NCBI RefSeq assembly: GCF_001422405.1
Contig: NZ_LMMV01000026.1
Span: 66,166-130,165, forward strand
Reading direction: 5' to 3'
Length of the DNA stretch: 64,000 nucleotides
Source of the DNA: Pseudorhodoferax sp. Leaf267
Lineage (GTDB): Bacteria; Pseudomonadota; Gammaproteobacteria; Burkholderiales; Burkholderiaceae_C
Under the pieces are notes generated by a model, which worked only from the letters and a program-made list of their open reading frames with translations, did no database searches and had not been told where the DNA came from. Each line of letters opens with the position of its first letter. Positions within the stretch are counted from its first letter, which is position 1. Positions 26,170 to 34,082 of this stretch are shown piece by piece. The translations under genes and the position numbers were made by a program.

Positions 26170-26195
26170 TGCATACTTGAAATTTTCTGTATGCA
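26170..26195. promoter_or_regulatory. Inverted repeat upstream of the SEC-C gene
   Basis: TGCATAC (26170-26176) and GTATGCA (26189-26195) are perfect inverted arms separated by 12 AT-rich bases. They sit 22 bases before the ATG at 26217 in an unusually AT-rich 127-base gap that probably holds the promoter. It could be an operator or a short 5'-UTR stem. Confidence 0.4.
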
Positions 26196-26216
26196 CGCTT
26201 TTCCATTGGTTTCCAG

Positions 26217-27083
26217 ATGTCTTCCAACTCCCCCCCGACCACCCGTGCAGCCGCCGCTCCGATGCCAGTGGCGTCGCCGCTGCAGCCTGCAGATTTCGAC
26301 GAGCTCGACGCGCTGCTGGACGGCTTGCGCGAGCGCAGCCCCCAGGTGCCGCAGTGGGAGTTCTGCGAGGGCTTCATGGCCGCGCTGGTGTGCTGCCGCA
26401 GCCCCATCCTGCCAGCCGAATACTGGCCCGTGCTGCTGGACTCCGAAGACAGCCTGAGCACGCTGTTCGCCGACGCGGCCCGGCAGCAGCGCTTCGAGCG
26501 GCTGTGGGGGCAGCGCTGGCAGGAGATCGCGGCCGGCCTGGACGCCGAGGTCGACAGCCTGGACGACGAGCGCGCCTATTGCCCGCAGGTGCTGGACGTG
26601 CGCGGCGCCATCGCCGCCATGCCGGCCGACGAGCGGGCCCAGGCCCTGGGCCAGGCCGGCGTGGACGAAGCGGACGCCGACCCCGAGCTGCCGGCCTTTG
26701 CCCAGGTCTGGGCGCTGGGCTTCATGCTCGCCGTCGAAACCTGGCCCGACGAATGGACCGCCCCGGCGCGCGACAAGGAAGCCGCCCGCTGGCTGGAGGA
26801 AGCCATGGCGGCGCTGGCCGACCTGTGCGAGGACGACGAGGGCCCGGCCGAGGTGTCGGCCTTCGAGACCGAAGACGGCCAAGACGGTCCGCCCAGCATG
26901 TCCTCCGCCCGGCTCGAAGCCTTCGGCGAAGCCGTCTGGGCCGTCTACGACCTGCGCCAGATGGGCCGCACCCTGGGCCCGCGCGTGGTGCAGGTGCGCC
27001 GCGACGCCGCCGCGCCGGGCCGCAATGACCTGTGCCCCTGCGGCAGCGGGAAGAAATTCAAGAAGTGCCATGGTGCGGGGTGA
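26217..27083 (+). CDS. UPF0149/YecA-like protein with SEC-C zinc motif
   Basis: A 288-residue cytosolic protein. The UPF0149-like all-helical region begins near residue 20 (PADFDELDALLDGLRER; PQWEFCEGFMAALVC). The last 25 residues form a SEC-C motif, GRNDLCPCGSGKKFKKC, the zinc module found at the SecA C-terminus that can contact SecB and ribosomes. YecA-like proteins have been linked to SecA-type interactions, but the function here is not known. The 3' end lies 47 bases before the GTG chosen for the phcB homologue. Confidence 0.85.
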   Translation: MSSNSPPTTRAAAAPMPVASPLQPADFDELDALLDGLRERSPQVPQWEFCEGFMAALVCCRSPILPAEYWPVLLDSEDSLSTLFADAARQQRFERLWGQRWQEIAAGLDAEVDSLDDERAYCPQVLDVRGAIAAMPADERAQALGQAGVDEADADPELPAFAQVWALGFMLAVETWPDEWTAPARDKEAARWLEEAMAALADLCEDDEGPAEVSAFETEDGQDGPPSMSSARLEAFGEAVWAVYDLRQMGRTLGPRVVQVRRDAAAPGRNDLCPCGSGKKFKKCHGAG

Positions 27084-27130
27084 GGACGCACGCCGCATCC
27101 GTGCGCGCTGAGCGCTCCGAGGTTCGCACC

Positions 27131-28534
27131 GTGCTGTCCCCCCGCTCGATCGACGCCGTTGTCACCTTCCGCAACAGCCAGGGCGAGATCGTGCGCGGCG
27201 TGCTGACCAACTACCAGCGCCGCTCGCTCGTCATGGAGGTCTACAACCCCTATTCGATCGTCCAGGTCAGCGAGGTGCTCAGCGAGCTCACCGTGCGTTC
27301 GGGCGAGCGCGCCGTCTACCGCGGCAAGGCGGTGGTGGTGAGCCTGCTGAACACGGGCCTGATGGCCGTGGTGTCGGTGACGCTGACCGACGAGTGGGAC
27401 GAGCTTTCCGTCATGGGCCACGGGCCGGCCTCGTATGCGCTGCAGGCCCAGGCCTTCGTGGAGGACTGGGACGCGCGCTTCAACATCGGCCAGGACTACC
27501 AGGTGGCGGTGAGCCAGATGCGCACCTTCCTGTCCGACGTGTCGCGCTGGGTGGACCAGGCCGACATGGCCGCGGCCCTGCCCAAGAACGCCGAGGGCCG
27601 GCTGCGCGACGATGTCTTCTTCGAAATCGCCTCGCCGCTGATCCAGCGCGTGCGCGGCTGCATCGACCGGCTCGAGGACGTGGCGCGCGGCGTGCCCGAG
27701 GAACTGCAGCCGGGCCACCGCGCCTTTGCCCAGACCGCCATCCATCCGTTGATCCTGCGCGCGCCCTTCGTCTACCGCGCCTTCGCCAAGCCCTTGGGCT
27801 ATGCCGGCGACTACGAGATGGTCAACCAGATGCTGGGCGACCCGCGCGAAGGCGCGAGCACCTACTTCCAGATCATCAACGCCTTCTTCCTGGAGGCCGC
27901 GGTGGCGCGCGCGCACCGCAACCGCATCGACATCCTGGTGGACACGCTGTCCGCGCTGACCGATGCGCCCGGCCATGACGGGCCGGTGCGCGTGCTCAAC
28001 GTCGGCTGCGGTCCGGCCATCGAAATCCAGCGCCTGATCGCCAGCCACCCCACGCCCGAGCGCTTCGTCTTCACGCTGATGGACTTCAGCGAGGAGACGC
28101 TGGCCTACACGCGCAGCATGATCGACCAGGCCTGCGCCAGGCGCGGCACGCAGGTGCAGGTGGAGCTGGTCCACGAGTCGGTGCACAATCTGCTCAAGCG
28201 CGGCTCCGGCGCGCGCCGCCTGCTGGACGCGCAGTTCGACTTCGTCTACTGCGCCGGGCTGTTCGACTACCTGTCCGACAAGGTCTGCAACCGGCTGCTC
28301 GAATACTTCGTCGGGCGCACGCGTCCTGGCGGCGGCGTGCTGGTCACCAACGTGCACGGCCGCAACCCGGACCGGCACGTGATGGAGCACCTGCTGGAGT
28401 GGCACCTGATCTACCGCGACGAGGCCGGCATGCGCGCCATCGCGCCACTGGGTGCCAGCATCCAGCGGCTGTGGACCGACGCCACCGGCGTGAACGTGTT
28501 CATGCAACTGCTGACCGCGCCGGCCGGAGGCTGA
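27131..28534 (+). CDS. phcB: PhcB-like SAM-dependent methyltransferase (quorum-signal synthase)
   Basis: A 467-residue protein whose C-terminal half is a class I SAM methyltransferase (motif I VLNVGCGPAIEIQRL near residue 287; FDFVYCAGLFDYL later). The first ~95 residues (SPRSIDAVVTFRNSQGEIVR) look like a PilZ-type beta barrel but lack the RxxxR and DxSxxG motifs for c-di-GMP. In Ralstonia and Cupriavidus, PhcB methylates 3-hydroxy fatty acids to make the signal sensed by PhcS. The identification rests mainly on the following kinase/hybrid/receiver genes. GTG 27131 is chosen for its GAGG site 8 bases upstream; GTG 27080, which overlaps the previous stop, is an alternative. Confidence 0.75.
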   Translation: MLSPRSIDAVVTFRNSQGEIVRGVLTNYQRRSLVMEVYNPYSIVQVSEVLSELTVRSGERAVYRGKAVVVSLLNTGLMAVVSVTLTDEWDELSVMGHGPASYALQAQAFVEDWDARFNIGQDYQVAVSQMRTFLSDVSRWVDQADMAAALPKNAEGRLRDDVFFEIASPLIQRVRGCIDRLEDVARGVPEELQPGHRAFAQTAIHPLILRAPFVYRAFAKPLGYAGDYEMVNQMLGDPREGASTYFQIINAFFLEAAVARAHRNRIDILVDTLSALTDAPGHDGPVRVLNVGCGPAIEIQRLIASHPTPERFVFTLMDFSEETLAYTRSMIDQACARRGTQVQVELVHESVHNLLKRGSGARRLLDAQFDFVYCAGLFDYLSDKVCNRLLEYFVGRTRPGGGVLVTNVHGRNPDRHVMEHLLEWHLIYRDEAGMRAIAPLGASIQRLWTDATGVNVFMQLLTAPAGG

Positions 28535-28537
28535 GCC

Positions 28538-28603
28538 ATGCGCGCGACCCGACTGCCCGACGGGGCGCTGCGCCACAGCCCGCAGGGCCGGGGTGGGCGA
28601 TGA
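28538..28603 (+). CDS. Possible 21-residue leader ORF coupled to phcS
   Basis: A 22-codon frame begins MRATRLPDGALRH and ends in a TGA overlapping the phcS ATG (ATGA). GGAGG lies 7 bases before its ATG, the best ribosome-binding site in this interval, while the phcS ATG itself has only a weak one. It may exist to deliver ribosomes to phcS rather than to make a functional peptide. No similarity is recognised. Confidence 0.35.
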   Translation: MRATRLPDGALRHSPQGRGGR

Positions 28604-29976
28604 GCGCGCTGCGCGCCGACTACGACGCCGAGCTGGCGAATTTCCGCCTGGCCTACAGCCGCGCCGGCTGCATCGTCGCGTGCGTGCTGGTGCCCGGCGG
28701 CGTGGGGCTGGACCTGGCCTTCTACCCGCAGTACGCGCTGCCGCTGGGCATCGCGCGCGGGCTCACGACGGTGCTGCTCTGCGTGCTGCTGGCGCTGCTG
28801 TACACGCGGCCGGCGCGCGACTACGCGCGCGGCCTCACGCTGACCTGGCTGGTGCTGCCGCAGATCATGATCGTGGGCATGATCTATTTCACCGAGGGTG
28901 CGCGCTCGCCCTACGTGTTCGGCCTGAGCCTGGCGCTGTACGCGGCCGGCATCGTGCTGCCGATCGGGCTGGTGCAGTCCCTGGGGCTGGGCACCTTCAC
29001 CTGCCTGGGCTATTTCGTCGCCGGGCTGCTGCATGACCACAGCCCCGTGCCGCATGGCGCGCTGATCGGCAACACCATCTTCCTGCTGTTCTCGGCGATC
29101 GCGTCCGCCGTGTGCACGGTCTTCAACGAGCGCGCGCGGCTCAAGCTGTTCGCGCTGCAGCGCGAGGTGGCCGAGAAGAACGCCTCGCTGCAGAGCACCA
29201 ACCAGGCGCTGGCCCAGATCAAGGGCCACATGATGCAGCAGGAAAAGATGGCGGCGCTGGGCACGCTGTCGGCCGGGCTGCTGCACGAGGTCAACAACCC
29301 GGTGAACTACAGCATGATGGCGCTCAACATGGCGCTGATGGACAAGGCCGTGGCCGTCAGCGCGGACCTCAAGGAAAGCCTCACCGATGCCAAGGAAGGC
29401 ATGCAGCGCGTGCAGAGCATCGTCACGGACCTGAAGACCTTCGCCTACCAGAAGCCCGGTGGCGACGGCAACCGCATCTTCCTGTTCGAGAAGGCTATGC
29501 AGTCCGCGCTGCGGCTGACCGGCTTCGAGCTCAAGGGCGTGGAGATCACGACCGAGCTGCCGATGGACACGCATGTGCTGGGCGACGAGCCGGCCATCAT
29601 CGGCGTGCTCGTGAACCTGCTCGGCAACGCGGGCCTGGCGCTGCACAAGGCCGCGCAGGCCGAGCCCGGACGCGCGCGGCAGATCCGCATCCACGTCGCC
29701 CATGTGGACGGCCGGTTGCAGGTGCGCGTGCGCGACAACGGCACCGGCATCCCGCCGGCCAACCTGAGCCGCGTGTTCGAGCCCTTCTTCACCACGCGCG
29801 AAGTCGGCCAGGGCCTGGGCCTGGGCCTGGCCGTGTGCTATGCCATCGTGCAGCGCCATGGCGGCCTGCTGGCGGTGGAGAGCGAGGAGGGGGCCTGGAC
29901 CGAGTTCAGCTTCGACCTGGCGCTGGCCACGGCCACCACACAAGCCCGGCCACAACCACAAGGAGACCTGGCCTAA
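28600..29976 (+). CDS. phcS: PhcS-like membrane sensor histidine kinase
   Basis: A 458-residue kinase. About six membrane helices (residues 20-172) form the sensor module. A coiled-coil linker (LFALQREVAEKNASLQSTN) precedes the H box AGLLHEVNNPVNY with His about 229, followed by N (VNLLGNAGLAL), G1 (DNGTGIPPAN) and G2 (GLGLGLAVC) ATPase motifs. The HEVNNP box and the multi-helix sensor are shared with the PhcS/LqsS/CqsS group, which detects fatty-acid-derived signals. The stop codon is directly followed by the ATG of the phcR homologue. The exact ligand is an inference. Confidence 0.82.
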   Translation: MSALRADYDAELANFRLAYSRAGCIVACVLVPGGVGLDLAFYPQYALPLGIARGLTTVLLCVLLALLYTRPARDYARGLTLTWLVLPQIMIVGMIYFTEGARSPYVFGLSLALYAAGIVLPIGLVQSLGLGTFTCLGYFVAGLLHDHSPVPHGALIGNTIFLLFSAIASAVCTVFNERARLKLFALQREVAEKNASLQSTNQALAQIKGHMMQQEKMAALGTLSAGLLHEVNNPVNYSMMALNMALMDKAVAVSADLKESLTDAKEGMQRVQSIVTDLKTFAYQKPGGDGNRIFLFEKAMQSALRLTGFELKGVEITTELPMDTHVLGDEPAIIGVLVNLLGNAGLALHKAAQAEPGRARQIRIHVAHVDGRLQVRVRDNGTGIPPANLSRVFEPFFTTREVGQGLGLGLAVCYAIVQRHGGLLAVESEEGAWTEFSFDLALATATTQARPQPQGDLA

Positions 29977-31143
29977 ATGTTCACCCCGACCCTGGATTCC
30001 GAAGCTTGCACCGTGCTGCTGGTGGACGACGAGGCGCTGTCGCGCAAATGGTTCTGCCGCACCTTCGAGAGCGAGTTCCGCATCGAGGCCGTCGCCGGTG
30101 TCGACGAGGCGCTGGCGCTGCTGCGTGCGCGCGGCCACGAGATCGCCGTGCTCGTGACCGACTACCGCATGCCGCGGCGCAACGGCCTGGACCTGCTGCG
30201 CGCCGTGCAGCGCGAGCACCGCCATGTCGTGCCGCTGCTGTCCACCGCCTACGCCGACAAGGACATGGCGGTCGCCGCCGTGAACGAAGGCCAGGTGTTT
30301 CGCATCCTCGAGAAGCCGCTGGACGAGCCGGCGGCGCGCCAGGCCCTGCGCGACGCGCTGACGCTGTACCGCTTTCGCGAGCGCGAGCGCGCGCTGCACG
30401 AGAGCCGGGCCATGGCCATGCGCGAGACGCTGGGCTTCCTCGCGCACGAGCTCAACACCCCGCTGGGCACCGTGCGCGGCTACATGGGCGCGCTGCGCGA
30501 CCGCTACCAGGCGCTGGAGTCGGGCAACGGCCGGGCCGTCTTCCGCGAACACCGTCCGGGCGAGGTCATGGCCGCCATCGATTCGGCCGAACGCCGCGCG
30601 CTGTACTGCCAGTCGCTGGTCAGCACGTTCGTGCAGTCGGCGCGCAATGCCTACCCCGGCGGCAAGGACCGCACGGTGCAAGCGGGTGCACTGCTCAAGT
30701 CGCTGCTGGCCGAGTACCCCTTCGACGGCGAGGAGCACGACTGGGTCGTGCTGCGCCAGCACGAGGACTTCAGCCTGCCGGGCCGGCGCGACCTGCTGTA
30801 CCTCGTCCTGTGCTCGCTGACCAAGAACGCCTTGCAGGCCCTGCACGGCCAGAGCGCGCCGCAGCTGCGCCTGGAGTACGGCCGCGGCGCGCTGCCGGGG
30901 CTGCCCACGCAGCCCTGGATCCGCTTCACCGACAACGGCCCGGGCATCCCGCCCGACATCCTTTCGCGGCTGACGGTGGAGCCCGTCACCACGCGGGCCA
31001 GTGCCGGCGGGCACGGCATGGGCCTGCTGTTCTGCAGCCGCGTCATGCAATCCATCGGCGGCAGCATCGAGATCAGTTCCGAGCCCGGACAGGGCACCAG
31101 CGTTTCGCTGAACTTCCAAAGCATCGAGGACGCCAAGGCATGA
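29977..31143 (+). CDS. phcR: PhcR-like receiver-histidine kinase hybrid
   Basis: A 388-residue protein with inverted hybrid architecture: an N-terminal receiver (LLVDDEA; phospho-acceptor D62 in VTDYRMPRRNG; Lys in ILEKPLD) and a C-terminal histidine-kinase module with H157 in LAHELNTPLGTVRGY and an ATPase domain (TDNGPGIPPD; GGHGMGLLFC). This receiver-plus-kinase layout without a DNA-binding domain is that of Ralstonia PhcR. AAGGAG lies inside the phcS end, and the gene starts immediately after the phcS stop. It overlaps the next gene by 4 bases. Confidence 0.83.
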   Translation: MFTPTLDSEACTVLLVDDEALSRKWFCRTFESEFRIEAVAGVDEALALLRARGHEIAVLVTDYRMPRRNGLDLLRAVQREHRHVVPLLSTAYADKDMAVAAVNEGQVFRILEKPLDEPAARQALRDALTLYRFRERERALHESRAMAMRETLGFLAHELNTPLGTVRGYMGALRDRYQALESGNGRAVFREHRPGEVMAAIDSAERRALYCQSLVSTFVQSARNAYPGGKDRTVQAGALLKSLLAEYPFDGEEHDWVVLRQHEDFSLPGRRDLLYLVLCSLTKNALQALHGQSAPQLRLEYGRGALPGLPTQPWIRFTDNGPGIPPDILSRLTVEPVTTRASAGGHGMGLLFCSRVMQSIGGSIEISSEPGQGTSVSLNFQSIEDAKA

Positions 31144-32120
31144 ACAAACGACCCGAGAAGATCCTGTACGTGGACGACGAGGCCATGGCGCTGAAGTACT
31201 TCGAGCGCCTGGTCAGTCCACTCGCGCCGGTGCTCACCGCTTCCTCCGTCGAAGCCGGCAAGGCCGTGCTGCAGGCCCATGGCGACGAGATCGCCGTGCT
31301 CGTGTCCGACCAGCGCATGCCCGGCGCCCACGGCAACGAGCTGCTGCGCCATGCGCGCGACCACCACCCCAGCATCGTGCGCATGCTGACCACGGCCTAT
31401 TCGGAACTCGGCGAGGCCATCGAGGCCATCAACTCCGGCGAGATCTACCGCTACATCACCAAGCCCTGGGACCTTGAAAGCCTGCGCGCCGACCTCAAGA
31501 ACGCGTTGGAGCTGGCCGGCCTGCGCGGCGAGCGCGACATCCTGCTGCGCGAAAAGCTCATGGTCCAGCAGGACCAGCTGCTGGCCGGGCGCGTGACGCA
31601 GATCGGCATCGCCTGCGCCGGCTTCGTGCGGCCCGACTACGCTGTGCGCTACGACGGCTTCCTGCGCGCCGCGGGCGTGGCCGGCTGCCGCCCGCCGCCG
31701 ATCGACTGGCGCAGCATGGACCACGCCGACCTGATGCAGGCCGAGACCGCGCGCACCATCGCCATCGGCACCGAGCTGGCCGCCTGGGGCCGCTGGTTCG
31801 CCGACCAGGGCAAGGGCCGCCCGCCGCTTGCGGTGCTGGACGAAGCCCTGGCCGGCGCGGCCGAGATCCACGAAGGCCGGCTGCTCGTGCGCGACCGCCA
31901 GGCCCTGGTCTGGCCGCTGGAGGCCCCCACGGCCGAGGCCGTCACGCCGGCCACCACCGCCTGGCTGGCCTGGCTGCTGTGGGCCGACACCGGCGCGGCC
32001 CTGCAGCGCCAGGACGACGGCCGCTGGCTCGTCGCGCCCGGCCCGCTGCCCGCGCCCGAGAGCCTGCGCAAGGACTGGATGGCCGCCGCCATCGAGGACA
32101 TCGAGCAGGCCGCGGTTTAG
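31140..32120 (+). CDS. phcQ: PhcQ-like response regulator without DNA-binding domain
   Basis: A 326-residue protein. Receiver domain residues 1-125 contain ILYVDDEAMAL, acceptor D57 in VSDQRMPGAHG, TAYSE and the Lys in YITKPWD. A helical linker and a ~180-residue C-terminal region of no recognised fold follow. The position as fourth gene after phcB, phcS and phcR matches phcQ, which in Ralstonia relays the signal to the regulator PhcA. No PhcA gene is in this window. It overlaps phcR by 4 bases (ATGA). No clear terminator follows. Confidence 0.78.
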   Translation: MNKRPEKILYVDDEAMALKYFERLVSPLAPVLTASSVEAGKAVLQAHGDEIAVLVSDQRMPGAHGNELLRHARDHHPSIVRMLTTAYSELGEAIEAINSGEIYRYITKPWDLESLRADLKNALELAGLRGERDILLREKLMVQQDQLLAGRVTQIGIACAGFVRPDYAVRYDGFLRAAGVAGCRPPPIDWRSMDHADLMQAETARTIAIGTELAAWGRWFADQGKGRPPLAVLDEALAGAAEIHEGRLLVRDRQALVWPLEAPTAEAVTPATTAWLAWLLWADTGAALQRQDDGRWLVAPGPLPAPESLRKDWMAAAIEDIEQAAV

Positions 32121-32184
32121 CGTTTTGCCCGAGGGGCGGCACCGGCGCGGTCTGGCACGATCGCCGGCGAGGAGAAACCACCAC

Positions 32185-33210
32185 ATGACCCCCGTGCCCC
32201 CATCGGCCGCGCTGCGCGCCCCCATCCCCCCGCTGCGCCGCCGCGCGCTGTCGCGCATGGGCGCGGCGCTCGCCGTGCTGGCCCTGGCCACCGGCACCGC
32301 ACCGGCCCAGGCCCAGACCGACTACCCGAACAAGCCGATCCGGCTCGTGATCCCGTTCCCGGCCGGCGGCAGCTCCGACGGCATCGGCCGGCAGATCGCC
32401 GACAAGCTGGGGCCGCTGCTGCGGCAGAGCGTGGTCGTGGAGAACAAGGGCGGGGCCGGCGGCGTCATCGGCGCCGACGCGGTCGCCAAGGCCGCGCCCG
32501 ACGGCTACACCCTGGTGCTGGTCGACGTGTTCCACACCAGCATTCCGATCTACACGAAGAAGATGCCCTACGACGCGGTAAAGGACTTCACCCCCGTCTC
32601 GCTGGTCGGCCGCTCGCCGGCCTTCTGGCTGGCCACCCCCGGCTTTGCGCCCAGGACCGCGCGCGAGGCGCTGGCCCATGCCAGAGCGCAGCCCGGCAAG
32701 ATGACCATGGCGATCGCCGGCACGGGCAGCGTGGTGGTCGACCTGTTCCGCGCGCGCACCGGCCTGCAGTTCGTGAGCGTGCCCTACCGCGGCTCGTCGC
32801 CCGCGCTGGTCGACCTCATGAGCGGCCAGGTCGAGACCATGATCACCACGCTGGCCAGCGCCGGCCCGCACCTGAAGTCGGGCAAGCTGCGCGCGCTGGC
32901 CGTCACCGGCGCGCAGCGCAACGCCGACTTCCCGGACGTGCCCACCTTCGCCGAGCTTGGCGTGCCCGGCATGGACTACGAGCAGTGGTTCGGCGTCATG
33001 GGCCCGGCGAAGCTGCCGCAGCCCATCGTCGACAAGCTGGCCGGCGCCATGGCCCAGGTGCTGCAGATGCCCGACGTGCGCGAGCGCCTGGTCGGCATGG
33101 CCATGGAGGTCGCCCCGCCCGGGCCGCAGGCCATGCAGCGCCAGGTCGAGGACGACGAGGCGCGCTGGGTGCGGCTGGCGAAAGAGCTGGACATCAAGCC
33201 GCTGGACTGA
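32185..33210 (+). CDS. Bug/TctC-family periplasmic receptor (4 of 5)
   Basis: A 341-residue receptor with an unusually long Pro/Arg-rich N-region before the hydrophobic signal (RRRALSRMGAALAVLALA, ending near APAQAQ). The core has RLVIPFPAGGSSDGIGRQI and ENKGGAGGVIGADAVA. GGCGAGGAG upstream of the ATG is a strong ribosome-binding site. It lies 64 bases after the phcQ homologue and is convergent with the GntR gene. Whether it belongs to the phc transcript cannot be told. Confidence 0.93.
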   Translation: MTPVPPSAALRAPIPPLRRRALSRMGAALAVLALATGTAPAQAQTDYPNKPIRLVIPFPAGGSSDGIGRQIADKLGPLLRQSVVVENKGGAGGVIGADAVAKAAPDGYTLVLVDVFHTSIPIYTKKMPYDAVKDFTPVSLVGRSPAFWLATPGFAPRTAREALAHARAQPGKMTMAIAGTGSVVVDLFRARTGLQFVSVPYRGSSPALVDLMSGQVETMITTLASAGPHLKSGKLRALAVTGAQRNADFPDVPTFAELGVPGMDYEQWFGVMGPAKLPQPIVDKLAGAMAQVLQMPDVRERLVGMAMEVAPPGPQAMQRQVEDDEARWVRLAKELDIKPLD

Positions 33211-33225
33211 GCGGCCGGGCGGCCC

Positions 33226-33984
33226 TCAGGCGGGCGAGCGGCGCAGCCGCATCGACACCGAGAACCGGTCCGCCGGGTGCACCGAGACGGACGCCTCGAA
33301 CATCTCGCCTTGCGCGTCGAAATACTGTCGCACGATCCTGAGCGCGGACGCGCCGGCCGGCAGCTTGAGCGCCTGGGCCATGGCTGCGTCATCGATGGTG
33401 GACGCGCGCACGTCCTGCGCGATCTCGGCGATCTGCCGCTGGTAGCGTTCCTCGATCAAGCTGCTGATCAGCGCATCGGGGTTGGCGCGCGCCATCTCGC
33501 CGATGTCGGCATAGGCCGGGTCGATGTAGACGTCCGTCCATCCGATCGGCACACCGGCGCCATCGGCCACCAGCCGCAGGCTGGAGATGCGCAGCCACAC
33601 CGCGCCATCCGCGCAACCCAGCTCCCTGGCCAGCGCCCCCTCGACCTTCGCCTGCGCGATGGTCTGCACCACGCGCAGGTGTTCGGCACCGAACTGCACG
33701 AGATCGTCCACCGAGGCCAGTGATGGGCGAAAGCCCGCGCGCGGCCTGGCCGACACCACGCGCGTGCCCACGTTCTTGCGCCGCGACACCAGGCCCAGCG
33801 CCTGCAGCTCGGCCAGTGCGGCGCGCACCGTGTGGCGGCTGGTGCCGTAGTGCTTGCACAGCTCCAGCTCGGTGGGCAGCAGCGCGCCCACGGTGAAGTG
33901 GCCGGTGGCGATGGCCTCCTGCAGATGGCGGGCGATGTTGGTGAAGTTGGCCTTGGGCGCAGCGGTGTCGGTGGGCGTCGTCAT
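33226..33984 (-). CDS. GntR/HutC-family transcriptional regulator
   Basis: A 252-residue regulator. The winged helix-turn-helix (about 15-80: IARHLQEAIATGHFTVGALLPTE; GTSRHTVRAALAELQALGLV) is followed by a UTRA ligand-binding domain ending in DRFSVSMRLRR. It is divergent from the lyase gene at 34083. The 98-base gap carries two closely spaced GT-N4-AC palindromes that are very likely its operators, so it should repress the lyase/Bug receptor unit and itself. The effector is unknown. Confidence 0.92.
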   Translation of the reverse strand: MTTPTDTAAPKANFTNIARHLQEAIATGHFTVGALLPTELELCKHYGTSRHTVRAALAELQALGLVSRRKNVGTRVVSARPRAGFRPSLASVDDLVQFGAEHLRVVQTIAQAKVEGALARELGCADGAVWLRISSLRLVADGAGVPIGWTDVYIDPAYADIGEMARANPDALISSLIEERYQRQIAEIAQDVRASTIDDAAMAQALKLPAGASALRIVRQYFDAQGEMFEASVSVHPADRFSVSMRLRRSPA

Positions 33985-34011
33985 ATGTCAGGGTAAACCC
34001 CATGGCGTGGT

Positions 34012-34025
34012 TATGTTCGAACATA
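34012..34025. promoter_or_regulatory. GntR operator site 1 (perfect 14-bp palindrome)
   Basis: TATGTTCGAACATA is a perfect palindrome with the GT-N4-AC core expected for GntR-family dimers. It is followed by TAAATT, which is repeated after site 2, in the AT-rich divergent gap between the GntR and lyase genes. Confidence 0.72.
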
Positions 34026-34034
34026 TAAATTCAA

Positions 34035-34048
34035 TATGTCCGAACATA
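34035..34048. promoter_or_regulatory. GntR operator site 2 (near-perfect palindrome)
   Basis: TATGTCCGAACATA differs from site 1 by one base and starts 23 bases downstream of it, also followed by TAAATT. Two copies this close suggest cooperative binding of two dimers. It lies 35 bases before the lyase ATG, overlapping the likely promoter. Confidence 0.72.
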
Positions 34049-34082
34049 TAAATTTTCGTCCTCTTCCACACGAAAGGTCCGC

